A stretch of DNA of 35,652 nt from an uncultured Neomegalonema sp. (GTDB taxonomy: Bacteria > Pseudomonadota > Alphaproteobacteria > Rhodobacterales > Rhodobacteraceae): contig CALFAK010000125.1 in assembly GCA_937948985.1 (NCBI GenBank), positions 1 to 35,652 of the forward strand, given 5' to 3'. Below the pieces are notes generated by a model, which searched no databases, had not been told where the DNA came from, and worked only from the letters and a program-made list of their open reading frames with translations. Shown piece after piece: positions 8,704 to 16,796 of the stretch; position 1 is the stretch's first letter, and each line of letters starts with the position of its first letter. Both the position numbers and the translations under genes were made by a program.

Positions 8704-8727
8704 TGAGTATCCGCGATCAGATTGAGC
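8704..8727 (+). repeat. Third copy of the palindrome half-element
   Basis: GAGTATCCGCGATCAGATTGAG (starting at 8705) nearly repeats the complement of the right arm of the adjacent palindrome, GAGTCATCCGCGATCAGGTTGAG. It lies 24 bases beyond the palindrome and just before the CoA-transferase stop codon. This suggests a repeat family rather than a simple terminator. Confidence 0.5.
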
Positions 8728-8753
8728 GGGAATTTGCGCCCAATATCACGTCT

Positions 8754-9974
8754 TCAAATGCTGCCTTCGGCGCGCAATTTCGCGATATCGTCGTCACCGT
8801 AGCCCAAGGACCGCAGAATCGTGTCGGAGTGTTCCCCGGCAAGGGGAGGCGGAGACGATATGGTACTCGGCGTGCGGCTCATCTTAATCGGCTGGCCGAT
8901 AAGATGCGTCGGGCCGCGTTCGTGGCTGTTGACGGGCTGTGCGATGCCAAGATGTTTGACTTGCGGATCCTCAAAAGCCTGACCGATATCATTGATCTCA
9001 CCACAAGGAACACCGGCGGCATTAAGGCGTTCAATCCATTTTGCGGTCGGGTGCGTGATGGACAGAGCCTCAATTTCAGCATTCAGCGCGTCACGATTTT
9101 CCGAGCGTGCCTCTGCCGCTTTGAAACGCGAATCGTCGATCCAATCCGCCCGATCCATCGCCTTTGCGAACCGCTGCCAGATTTCTTCCCCTGCGACTGC
9201 GATGTTCATATGGCCATCCGCCGTTCTGAATACGCCGGTCGGGATGACTGTGGGGTGATCGTTGCCCGCTTGTACCGGCACATCCCCGTCAACCAGATAA
9301 CGCGCACCTTGAAAATCAAGCATAAACATCTGCGCTTGCAGCAAAGATGTCTGAACCCACTGGCCTTTTCCCGATTGCGTACGCTCCAGAAGCGCGATCA
9401 GGATGCCTTGGGCCGCAAAGTGTCCGGCACAAAGATCGGCGATGGGAATACCGACACGCATTGGTCCCTCCCCCGGTTTTCCCGTGATGGACATCAAGCC
9501 GCCCAGTCCCTGCGCGACCTGATCAAAACCGGGCCGGTCCTTATACGGGCCATCTTGTCCGAAGCCGGAAATAGACGCGTAGATCAACCGTGAATTCGTC
9601 TGGGAAAGGGTTTCATAGTCGATGCCAAGACGCATCTTCACATCAGGTCGGAAGTTCTCAACGATCACATCAGCCTGATCTGCCAACTTGCGAAAAACCG
9701 CCATTCCCGATTGGGATTTAAGATTTAAACACAGACTCTGCTTGTTCCGGTGAAGATTTTGGAAATCGGAGCCTGAACGTGGCCCACCCATTTGTGCGCC
9801 ATCGACCGGCTCCTCAATCTTGATAACATTCGCGCCCCAGTCCGCCAGTTGACGCACGCAGGTCGGGCCGGAACGCACGCGTGTCAAATCCAACACAAGC
9901 AAATCAGTTAACGCCCCGGATGCCGGCGGCGTCCGGGATAATTGCCTGTCTTGTGAGGGAGATGATGTGCTCAT
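8754..9974 (-). CDS. Family III (CaiB/BaiF) acyl-CoA transferase
   Basis: A 406-residue CoA-transferase that moves CoA between carboxylic acids. The N-terminal domain shows LLVLDLTRVRSGPTCVRQLADWGANVIKIE (25-54), typical of the family, then NLKSQSG, VIVENFRPDV and SGFGQDGPYKDRPGFD. D180 in GIPIADLCAG matches the catalytic Asp position (Asp169 of formyl-CoA transferase). A full C-terminal domain follows, so the protein is complete. It converges on the TRAP operon and belongs by position to the same catabolic locus. It may activate the imported acid or a downstream product. Donor and acceptor are not readable from sequence. Confidence 0.9.
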   Translation of the reverse strand: MSTSSPSQDRQLSRTPPASGALTDLLVLDLTRVRSGPTCVRQLADWGANVIKIEEPVDGAQMGGPRSGSDFQNLHRNKQSLCLNLKSQSGMAVFRKLADQADVIVENFRPDVKMRLGIDYETLSQTNSRLIYASISGFGQDGPYKDRPGFDQVAQGLGGLMSITGKPGEGPMRVGIPIADLCAGHFAAQGILIALLERTQSGKGQWVQTSLLQAQMFMLDFQGARYLVDGDVPVQAGNDHPTVIPTGVFRTADGHMNIAVAGEEIWQRFAKAMDRADWIDDSRFKAAEARSENRDALNAEIEALSITHPTAKWIERLNAAGVPCGEINDIGQAFEDPQVKHLGIAQPVNSHERGPTHLIGQPIKMSRTPSTISSPPPLAGEHSDTILRSLGYGDDDIAKLRAEGSI

Positions 9975-10382
9975 GCTTATCTTTACCGATTGTCTAGCTG
10001 TCGCGTCACGTCAATAGACTATAACTCTAATCAGACATGCGCTCTTTTTATAGCGTGCGCGGTTGATGTGAAGCCCATCGAGAAAGTCCATTTCCTCTTC
10101 CGTCAACAGGACAGAGCTGAGCAGACGCTGGACGACAGGATAGCGGTCGTCGGGGTGATTTTTTCTACGATCTCCGGCAAATCGACTCTCCATCGACTAG
10201 TCACGGCGGCATAATGTGCTCCCACGCTATCCCTCTGATCACATGATAGGAAACTGCGTCAATAAGACAGCATTTTTTGCAATGTAAAAAAGAAACAGTG
10301 TGTCAAAATTTATATCTTGAGGGTCAGTGAATGTTTATTTTTGGCTTTCCTGACTTGGTAAAAACGATCGCGAGAACCGAGA
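9975..10382. other. 408-bp intergenic region between the CoA-transferase and LOV kinase genes
   Basis: This stretch holds the divergent upstream regions of the two genes. It becomes AT-rich after about 10250. TTTTTT and AAAAAA runs flank GCAATGT at 10272-10291. A TGTCAA at 10301-10306 reads as TTGACA on the minus strand without a good -10. Apart from one doubtful 60-codon frame, I see no gene. Confidence 0.5.
10011..10193 (-). CDS. Doubtful 60-codon ORF
   Basis: The frame encodes a short charged peptide with the segment LLTEEEMDFLDGLHINRARYKKS, which looks more protein-like than random sequence. It could be a small protein upstream of the CoA-transferase gene, or a remnant of a longer one. 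No recognisable family and no clear Shine-Dalgarno was found, so it is listed only as a possibility. Confidence 0.2.
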   Translation of the reverse strand: MESRFAGDRRKNHPDDRYPVVQRLLSSVLLTEEEMDFLDGLHINRARYKKSACLIRVIVY

Positions 10383-11417
10383 TTGAATAACTTCATAAAG
10401 TCTTACGGCCATATTGATACTGTTTTAGCGAACACGATTCACCACTCGCGGCTTCCATTGACGCTTGCTGATCCAAACCTGCCGGATCATCCGATTGTTT
10501 TCGCGAATGACGCGTTTTGCGAACTCAGCGGATATGATCGGGCGGAAATTCTCGGCATTAATTGCCGCTTTCTTCAAGGAAAAGAGACCAGCGAAGACGC
10601 GCGCCGGGCGATCCGCGATGCGGTCAAGGCCGGCACAGTATCAACGATTGAATTGATCAATTACCGCAAAGATGGAACGCCCTTTGTAAACGCGCTGCAA
10701 ATCGGCCCAGTCTACGATGAGAACGGGAAGTTAAAATTCATCTTCGGCTCGCAAATGGATGTGACCACCAAGCGCGACGAAGAACTGCGCAGTAAGCGTG
10801 TTCATGACGCGGAAATGCAGCACAGGTTTTTGAACGTGGTGAATGTGCTGTCAGTGCTTGTAAGACTCACTGCGCGGGAAAATATTTCAGAAGCGCAAAA
10901 GTTTGAACGCATTGACGAACGCATCCGTACCGTCGGTAAGGCGCATATGCTGACATTGGTTGATCATGACAATGATACTTTGACAGTGCGAGAGCTTATT
11001 GAGGTTATTCTGAATGCTTATGCCCCTAAGGGCATCGACAGCTTGGTTCTGGACGGGCCTGATCTGACCGTTAAAGGCGGCAATTTGACGGCTGTCTCGC
11101 TGTTCTTGCATGAATTGGCGACAAATGCTGTTAAACACGGCGCGCTTGGGGTCATGGACGGGCAAGTCCGCTTGAAGTGGAACGTTATTGCCGATGCGGA
11201 TGGCAGCAATGCGCTTGTGTTTCGCTGGCAAGAACTCGGCGGGCCGGAAGTGACACCCCCCGAACGGGCAAGCGGTTCAAAAATGGTGCAAGATGTTTTT
11301 CGCCTGTCGAAAGGATCGCTGACCTATGATTGGCAACCGGGCGGATTAATCGCGACAGGCCAGCTAAAGCTGCCCCGCGATACGAACGGGGCAGCGTCAG
11401 AAAGCGACACGAAATGA
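10383..11417 (+). CDS. LOV-domain sensor histidine kinase, HWE/HisKA_2 class
   Basis: A cytoplasmic blue-light sensor kinase of 344 residues. The LOV domain covers about 15-130 and contains the full flavin motif GINCRFLQG with the adduct-forming C61, plus IVFANDAF, and NYRKDGTPFVNALQIGPV. The dimerisation and phosphoacceptor segment has H147 (AEMQHRFLNVVNVLSVL). The HWE-type ATPase domain has the N-box HELATNAVKHGAL (243-255), and W282 and E284 in FRWQELGG. The frame has a stop at 10359-10361 and no ATG before the LOV core, so the start must be the TTG at 10383. No transmembrane segment or adjacent response regulator is present. It is convergent with gltB, 16 bases apart. Such kinases commonly feed the general stress response or attachment pathways in alphaproteobacteria. 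Confidence 0.9.
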   Translation: MNNFIKSYGHIDTVLANTIHHSRLPLTLADPNLPDHPIVFANDAFCELSGYDRAEILGINCRFLQGKETSEDARRAIRDAVKAGTVSTIELINYRKDGTPFVNALQIGPVYDENGKLKFIFGSQMDVTTKRDEELRSKRVHDAEMQHRFLNVVNVLSVLVRLTARENISEAQKFERIDERIRTVGKAHMLTLVDHDNDTLTVRELIEVILNAYAPKGIDSLVLDGPDLTVKGGNLTAVSLFLHELATNAVKHGALGVMDGQVRLKWNVIADADGSNALVFRWQELGGPEVTPPERASGSKMVQDVFRLSKGSLTYDWQPGGLIATGQLKLPRDTNGAASESDTK

Positions 11418-11433
11418 TCAAATCGCCTTATTC

Positions 11434-14400
11434 TTAAGCCCGCTCCGCCTGCGCCGTATCGCTCAAGGGGTGGGACAAGCGATCGAGCATTTCCTTAGGG
11501 CAAATCTGCCAGAATTTGCCGACATGGCGCTCCCACTCGTGCAACATATCCGCGCCAAGCGGACTGCCCGTCTCATCAACATGGCGCTCGATCAGGGATT
11601 TCAGAACCTCCTCCCAATGCGCGCTTTCAATCCGCACTGGGATGACCATCTCATCATTGAGATGATCGATCAGCGTCTCACCCGCATCGTAGACAAACGC
11701 CATCCCGCCGGACATGCCCGCGCCGAAATTGTCGCCCGTGGCCCCCAGCACGACGACGGTTCCACCCGTCATGTACTCGCAACCGTTTGAGCCGATGCCC
11801 TCCACCACAGTCGTCGCGCCGGAGTTGCGCACCGCAAAGCGCTCGCCGCCCTGCCCTGATGCGAACAGATACCCTGCCGTCGCGCCATACAGCACGGTAT
11901 TGCCGACGATGGTATTCTCGTGCGGTACAAGGTTTGAGCCAAGCACAGGACGGACTACGACAGAACCGCCGGACAGGCCTTTGGCGACGTAATCATTGGC
12001 ATCGCCAAACACCATCAGCTTGACACCGGGCGCCGCAAACGCGCCCAGAGACTGGCCGGCCGTTCCGGTCAATTTGATTGTCAGATGATCTTCAGCAAGA
12101 TCGTTGTTCATGCCGAACCGTTGGACAATGTGAGAGCTGACCCGCGTGCCGATTGTCCGCTGGACGTTCTCGACACTGTAGGACAGCTGCATCTTCTCGC
12201 CATGCTCGAAAAACGGCTGCGCGTCGTCGATAATCTGCGCATCCAGCGTGTCCGGCACGACGGTACGCGGGCGATTGCGGTCCAGTTTGATCGTCGCCGC
12301 CCCGTTCGCATCCGGCTCATCCACCCGCACCAGCATCGGGTTCATGTCCAGATCGTCGAGGTGAGCGTGACCGCGACTGACCTGGGTTAGCAGATCGGTC
12401 CGTCCGATTGCCTCCTCCAACGAGCGTAAGCCCAGCGATGCCAAAATCTCGCGCACTTCCTCGGCGATGAACGAGAACAGGTTCACCACCTTATCCGCAT
12501 TGCCGGAGAATTTCGCGCGCAGATCAGGGTCTTGTGTACAGACACCAACCGGACAGGTGTTCGACTGGCACTGACGCACCATGATGCAACCCATCGCGAC
12601 CAGTGCCGCCGTCCCGACGCCGTATTCCTCGGCGCCCATCATCGCCGCCATGACAATGTCACGCCCCGTGCGCAAACCGCCATCGGTGCGCAGGGTCACG
12701 CGGTCACGCAGCTTGTTGAGCGACAACACCTGATGCGCCTCGGTCAGGCCCATCTCCCACGGCAGACCCGCGTATTTGATTGAGGTCTGCGGTGATGCAC
12801 CCGTGCCGCCATTATGGCCCGCGATCAAGATGATATCCGCTTTCGCCTTGGCTACACCTGCCGCAATCGTACCGACGCCCGAAGACGCGACCAGCTTGAC
12901 CGTGACCTTGGCTTTCGGGTTGATCTGCTTGAGGTCATAGATCAACTGCGCAAGGTCTTCGATCGAGTAGATGTCATGGTGCGGGGGTGGCGAGATCAGC
13001 GTCACGCCGGGCGTCGAATGGCGCAGCTTGGCGATCATCTCGGTGACTTTAAAGCCGGGTAACTGCCCGCCCTCGCCGGGCTTTGCCCCTTGTGCGACCT
13101 TGATTTCCAGCTCGTCACAATTGTTCAGGTATTCCGCCGTTACGCCGAAACGGCCAGAGGCGACCTGCTTGATCTTAGCCATCCGGTTCGCGCCGTCAGT
13201 CGGGCGTTCCGCGAATTTGGGATCTTCGCCCCCCTCGCCGGAATCGGATTTCGCACCGATACGGTTCATCGCAATCGACAGCGTCTCATGCGCCTCCTGC
13301 GACAGCGCACCAAGACTCATCCCCGGTGTCACAAACCGCTTTCGGATTTCGGTGATCGAGGACACCTCAGACAGCGGGATTGGCGCACCGGCAGGTTTGA
13401 AATCCAACAAATCGCGCAAATGGATCGGCTGCTGTTTGTGCAGACCTGCACTGTAGCGTTTGAACGCCTCATAGCTGTTCGTGTCACACGCTTTTTGCAT
13501 CAGGTGCAGCAATTCCGCCTGCCACGCATGGTTCTCGCCATTGCGGCGGAATTTGTAGAAACCACCGATGGGCAGCGCGATAACGTCCTCATCAAACGCG
13601 CGCTTGTGAAGTTGAACTGTCTTCTTCTTGATTCCGGAAATCCCGATGCCGGAGATGCGGCTGGGCATACCGGGGAAGAATTCCGCCACCAACGCACGAC
13701 TGAGGCCCACAGCTTCAAAGTTACAGCCGCCGCGATAGCTGGACACCACAGAAATACCCATCTTCGAGAGGATTTTCAGCAAACCGGCGTTGATGGATGC
13801 GCGGTAATTCTCCAAGCATTGGTTGAGCGTCAAATCACCCAGCAACCCGCGCTCGTGGCGGTCGCGGATGGATTCCTCGGCCAGATAGGCGTTCACGGTC
13901 GTCGCGCCCACACCGATCAACACGGCGAAATAATGCGGATCAATACATTCGGCGGACCGGACGTTGAGCGAGCAAAAGGTGCGCAAACCCTGCTTCACCA
14001 GCCAGCTATGCACGGCGCTGGCAGCCAGAATCATCGGAATCGCCGCGTTGTCCGCATTCACCCGCTCATCGGTCAGCACGATATGGCCGACGCCGGAGCG
14101 GATCGCCTCTTCAGCTGTGACGCGCAGTTTTTCAATCGCGTCACCAAGCGCCCGCTCCCCGCCATCAGCGGCGAACACACAATCAATCACCCGCACCTGA
14201 TCGCGCACGGCTTTGCTCATCGCATAGTATTCGCCGTTCAGGACAACGGGACTTTCCAGCGTGAGGATTTCAGTCTGTGAACTGTCCTGATCCAGCACGT
14301 TTTTCAGGTTACCGAACCGCGTTTTCAGGCTCATCACCCGATGCTCGCGCAACGGATCAATCGGCGGATTTGTGACCTGCGAGAAATTCTGACGGAAGAA

Positions 14401-15951
14401 ATGCGAGAGGGGGCGATATTGGTCGGACAGCACCGCAATCGGCGTGTCATCGCCCATCGAGCCGAGCGCTTCTTTGCCGTCCTCGGCCATCGGATGCAGC
14501 GTCGCTTCCAGTTCTTCAAGCGTATACCCCGCCGCAACCTGACGGCGGCGCAAATCGGCCTTGTCAAACATCGGGCGCGCCTCTTTGCCCGCCAGCAGCG
14601 GATCAAGCTCGGTAATCCGACCCGTCCAGTCATCGAACGGCAGCGCGGCGGCCAGTTCGTCTTTGATCTCGGTATCACGCAGGAACAGGTTGCGCTCCAG
14701 ATCAACGCCGATCATCTGCCCCGGACCAACACGGCCTTTCTCCAGCACGTCAGCCTCATCGACAATCACCATGCCGATCTCGGAACCGGCAATCACAATG
14801 CCATCTTTTGTGCGAACATAACGCATGGGCCGCAATCCACTGCGGTCCATGCCGCCGATCACCCAACGCCCGTCAGTGCAAGCCAACGCGGCGGGACCGT
14901 CCCACGGTTCCATCACGGAGTTGCAGTAAGAATACATTGAGCGCCAGCTTTCCGGCATCGCGGTCGCTTTTTTCGACCACGCCTCAGGGACCAGCATCGT
15001 CTTGGTCATTGGTGCATTGCGGCCCGCACGAACCAGAACTTCAAACACGCTGTCCAACGCCGAACTGTCAGATGCACCACCCGGAATGATCGGCTTGATG
15101 TCGTCCTCATGCCCCTCAAAAAACTGCGAGGCCATGCGGATTTCATGGCTTTTCACCCAATTCCGGTTGCCCTTGAGCGTGTTGATCTCGCCATTATGGG
15201 CCAACATGCGAAACGGCTGCGCCAGTGACCATTGCGGGAAAGTGTTGGTCGAATAACGCTGGTGATAGATCGCAAACGCCGAAATGAACTCTTCGCTTTC
15301 AAGATCGGGAAAGAAGATCGAAACCTGCTCGGCCAGCATCATGCCTTTGTAGATGATCGAGCGGCAGGAGAATGAACAGACGTAAAAGCCCGTAACCTGC
15401 GCGGCCAGCACGGCCTTTTCGATCCGGCGACGGATGATGTAGAGGTCACGCTCAAAAGCTTCCTCATCCGTGCCCTCGGTATTGGCAATCATCACCTGTT
15501 CAATCTCAGGGCGGGTCATGTTGGCTTTTTCACCAAGAACGCTGGTGTTCACAGGAACCTGACGCCAGCCGTAAATGCGATAGCCAAAGCGCAGGATTTC
15601 CGACTCAACGATGCCGCGACACGTCTCCTGAGCGCCAAAATCCGCTCGGGGCAGGAAGATCATGCCGACGGCCAGCAATCCGGGCTGTGGCTCATGTCCG
15701 GTGCGCCGGATGTGGTCTTTGAAGAATTCCTGCGGGATTTGCACATGAATGCCCGCGCCGTCCCCCGTCATCCCGTCCGCGTCAACCGCACCCCTGTGCC
15801 AAATCGCGCGCAGGGCTTCAATGCCTTTTTCCACCACCGAGCGGCGCGGAACGCCATCAATTGCCGCGACAAAGCCGACGCCGCAGGCATCACGCTCCTG
15901 ATCGGGATCATACATTCCGACGGGATCGGGTGCGCCATAATACTTATCCAT
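11434..15951 (-). CDS. gltB: Glutamate synthase (NADPH) large subunit
   Basis: The 1505-residue large chain of GOGAT, which makes glutamate from glutamine and 2-oxoglutarate with electrons from GltD. The class II amidotransferase domain should begin at C23 (ERDACGVGF) after removal of a 22-residue propeptide. The central and FMN-binding domains follow, with SGEGGEDP, KPGEGGQLPG and SPPPHHDIYS. The 3Fe-4S motif is in CQSNTCPVGVCTQDP, and the C-terminal part is the GxGxG beta-helix (GATGDNFGAGMSGGMAFVYD). Length is normal. GAGGG lies upstream of the ATG, and the preceding GFA gene ends only five bases before it, so it is cotranscribed with gltD and the two GFA genes. Confidence 0.98.
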   Translation of the reverse strand: MDKYYGAPDPVGMYDPDQERDACGVGFVAAIDGVPRRSVVEKGIEALRAIWHRGAVDADGMTGDGAGIHVQIPQEFFKDHIRRTGHEPQPGLLAVGMIFLPRADFGAQETCRGIVESEILRFGYRIYGWRQVPVNTSVLGEKANMTRPEIEQVMIANTEGTDEEAFERDLYIIRRRIEKAVLAAQVTGFYVCSFSCRSIIYKGMMLAEQVSIFFPDLESEEFISAFAIYHQRYSTNTFPQWSLAQPFRMLAHNGEINTLKGNRNWVKSHEIRMASQFFEGHEDDIKPIIPGGASDSSALDSVFEVLVRAGRNAPMTKTMLVPEAWSKKATAMPESWRSMYSYCNSVMEPWDGPAALACTDGRWVIGGMDRSGLRPMRYVRTKDGIVIAGSEIGMVIVDEADVLEKGRVGPGQMIGVDLERNLFLRDTEIKDELAAALPFDDWTGRITELDPLLAGKEARPMFDKADLRRRQVAAGYTLEELEATLHPMAEDGKEALGSMGDDTPIAVLSDQYRPLSHFFRQNFSQVTNPPIDPLREHRVMSLKTRFGNLKNVLDQDSSQTEILTLESPVVLNGEYYAMSKAVRDQVRVIDCVFAADGGERALGDAIEKLRVTAEEAIRSGVGHIVLTDERVNADNAAIPMILAASAVHSWLVKQGLRTFCSLNVRSAECIDPHYFAVLIGVGATTVNAYLAEESIRDRHERGLLGDLTLNQCLENYRASINAGLLKILSKMGISVVSSYRGGCNFEAVGLSRALVAEFFPGMPSRISGIGISGIKKKTVQLHKRAFDEDVIALPIGGFYKFRRNGENHAWQAELLHLMQKACDTNSYEAFKRYSAGLHKQQPIHLRDLLDFKPAGAPIPLSEVSSITEIRKRFVTPGMSLGALSQEAHETLSIAMNRIGAKSDSGEGGEDPKFAERPTDGANRMAKIKQVASGRFGVTAEYLNNCDELEIKVAQGAKPGEGGQLPGFKVTEMIAKLRHSTPGVTLISPPPHHDIYSIEDLAQLIYDLKQINPKAKVTVKLVASSGVGTIAAGVAKAKADIILIAGHNGGTGASPQTSIKYAGLPWEMGLTEAHQVLSLNKLRDRVTLRTDGGLRTGRDIVMAAMMGAEEYGVGTAALVAMGCIMVRQCQSNTCPVGVCTQDPDLRAKFSGNADKVVNLFSFIAEEVREILASLGLRSLEEAIGRTDLLTQVSRGHAHLDDLDMNPMLVRVDEPDANGAATIKLDRNRPRTVVPDTLDAQIIDDAQPFFEHGEKMQLSYSVENVQRTIGTRVSSHIVQRFGMNNDLAEDHLTIKLTGTAGQSLGAFAAPGVKLMVFGDANDYVAKGLSGGSVVVRPVLGSNLVPHENTIVGNTVLYGATAGYLFASGQGGERFAVRNSGATTVVEGIGSNGCEYMTGGTVVVLGATGDNFGAGMSGGMAFVYDAGETLIDHLNDEMVIPVRIESAHWEEVLKSLIERHVDETGSPLGADMLHEWERHVGKFWQICPKEMLDRLSHPLSDTAQAERA

Positions 15952-15956
15952 AACTT

Positions 15957-16403
15957 TTATCCCTCTTCTTTCGGCGCAAACATCGCGAAGACATCGGCTT
16001 CGGTCATGCGGTTGCGGTTCTCTTCACCGCTGAAACTGTACCAACCGGGGTTTCCATCAACGAAAACCTCGTGATCGAAATTGAAGCCGGTCTGATCATC
16101 AAACAGACCCGCTGAAACGATGTATTCCCCTTGCGGAAAATGCTCGCTTGGCAGCAAACGATAGTAGAGGCCGGACCCGCACTCTCCACAAAATGCCCGT
16201 TCAGCCCAGTCAGACGAGGCATAAGTTTTAATCGCGTCCGCCCCGGCGGTCACCTCGACCGCACCTTCGGCATGAACCGACATCAACGGCCCGCCGCACC
16301 AGCGACGGCAGGAACTGCAATGACACGCGCCCAGCCCCGGTTTGAGTGTCATAGACATTTTTACCGTGCCGCACAGACAAGCGGCGGCTTTCAGAGCGCT
16401 CAT
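15957..16403 (-). CDS. GFA/CENP-V-family zinc-binding protein, GOGAT operon copy 1
   Basis: A 148-residue member of the GFA (glutathione-dependent formaldehyde-activating enzyme-like, DUF636) family. The full set of zinc-ligand cysteines is present: C9-x-C11, C27-x-C29-x2-C32 and C72-x2-C75. Most relatives have no proven activity, and a formaldehyde role should not be assumed. Its ATG overlaps the stop of the upstream GFA gene (ATGA), and it ends five bases before gltB. It is therefore an internal member of the glutamate synthase operon and probably a paralogue of its neighbour. Confidence 0.88.
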   Translation of the reverse strand: MSALKAAACLCGTVKMSMTLKPGLGACHCSSCRRWCGGPLMSVHAEGAVEVTAGADAIKTYASSDWAERAFCGECGSGLYYRLLPSEHFPQGEYIVSAGLFDDQTGFNFDHEVFVDGNPGWYSFSGEENRNRMTEADVFAMFAPKEEG

Positions 16404-16792
16404 GATTGATCACTCCTCTTGCGGGGCGCACCATCGGCGAAGTCGTAATAAGTGGGCTGAGACTCCACGAAGATGTGCTCAAATATTTGATCGTCCACAG
16501 CGTCATCCAGCGCACCAACTGAAACATCCCAAGCGCCCTCTGCCGCATAGGGTGCGGACCAAAACAACGTGCTGCCGCATTCTCCACAAAAGCCGCGTTT
16601 GCCCTTGTCAGATGACGCGAACCATTTCAAGCCCCGCGCTTCGGTCAAGCTCACACCGTTCTCGAACTTCACAGCCATCAGAGGGCCGGAGTTCTGCACG
16701 CGGCACATCTTGCAATGGCAAACGCCAATCCCGCGATCACTGCGCTGGCCCTCGAAAGTGACCGCGCCGCACAGGCATGATCCCGTTTCCAT
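16400..16792 (-). CDS. GFA/CENP-V-family zinc-binding protein, GOGAT operon copy 2
   Basis: A 130-residue GFA-fold protein with C6-x-C8, C25-x-C27-x2-C30 and C69-x2-C72 in the canonical spacing. It shares with copy 1 the pattern SSD(K/W)..R.FCGECGS and an acidic C-terminal half ending in a YDFADG segment, so a local duplication is likely. The ATG at 16792 lies four bases after the gltD stop; a longer frame starting at 16864 would overlap gltD and lacks family similarity. Substrate unknown. Confidence 0.87.
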   Translation of the reverse strand: METGSCLCGAVTFEGQRSDRGIGVCHCKMCRVQNSGPLMAVKFENGVSLTEARGLKWFASSDKGKRGFCGECGSTLFWSAPYAAEGAWDVSVGALDDAVDDQIFEHIFVESQPTYYDFADGAPRKRSDQS

Positions 16793-16796
16793 CCGG

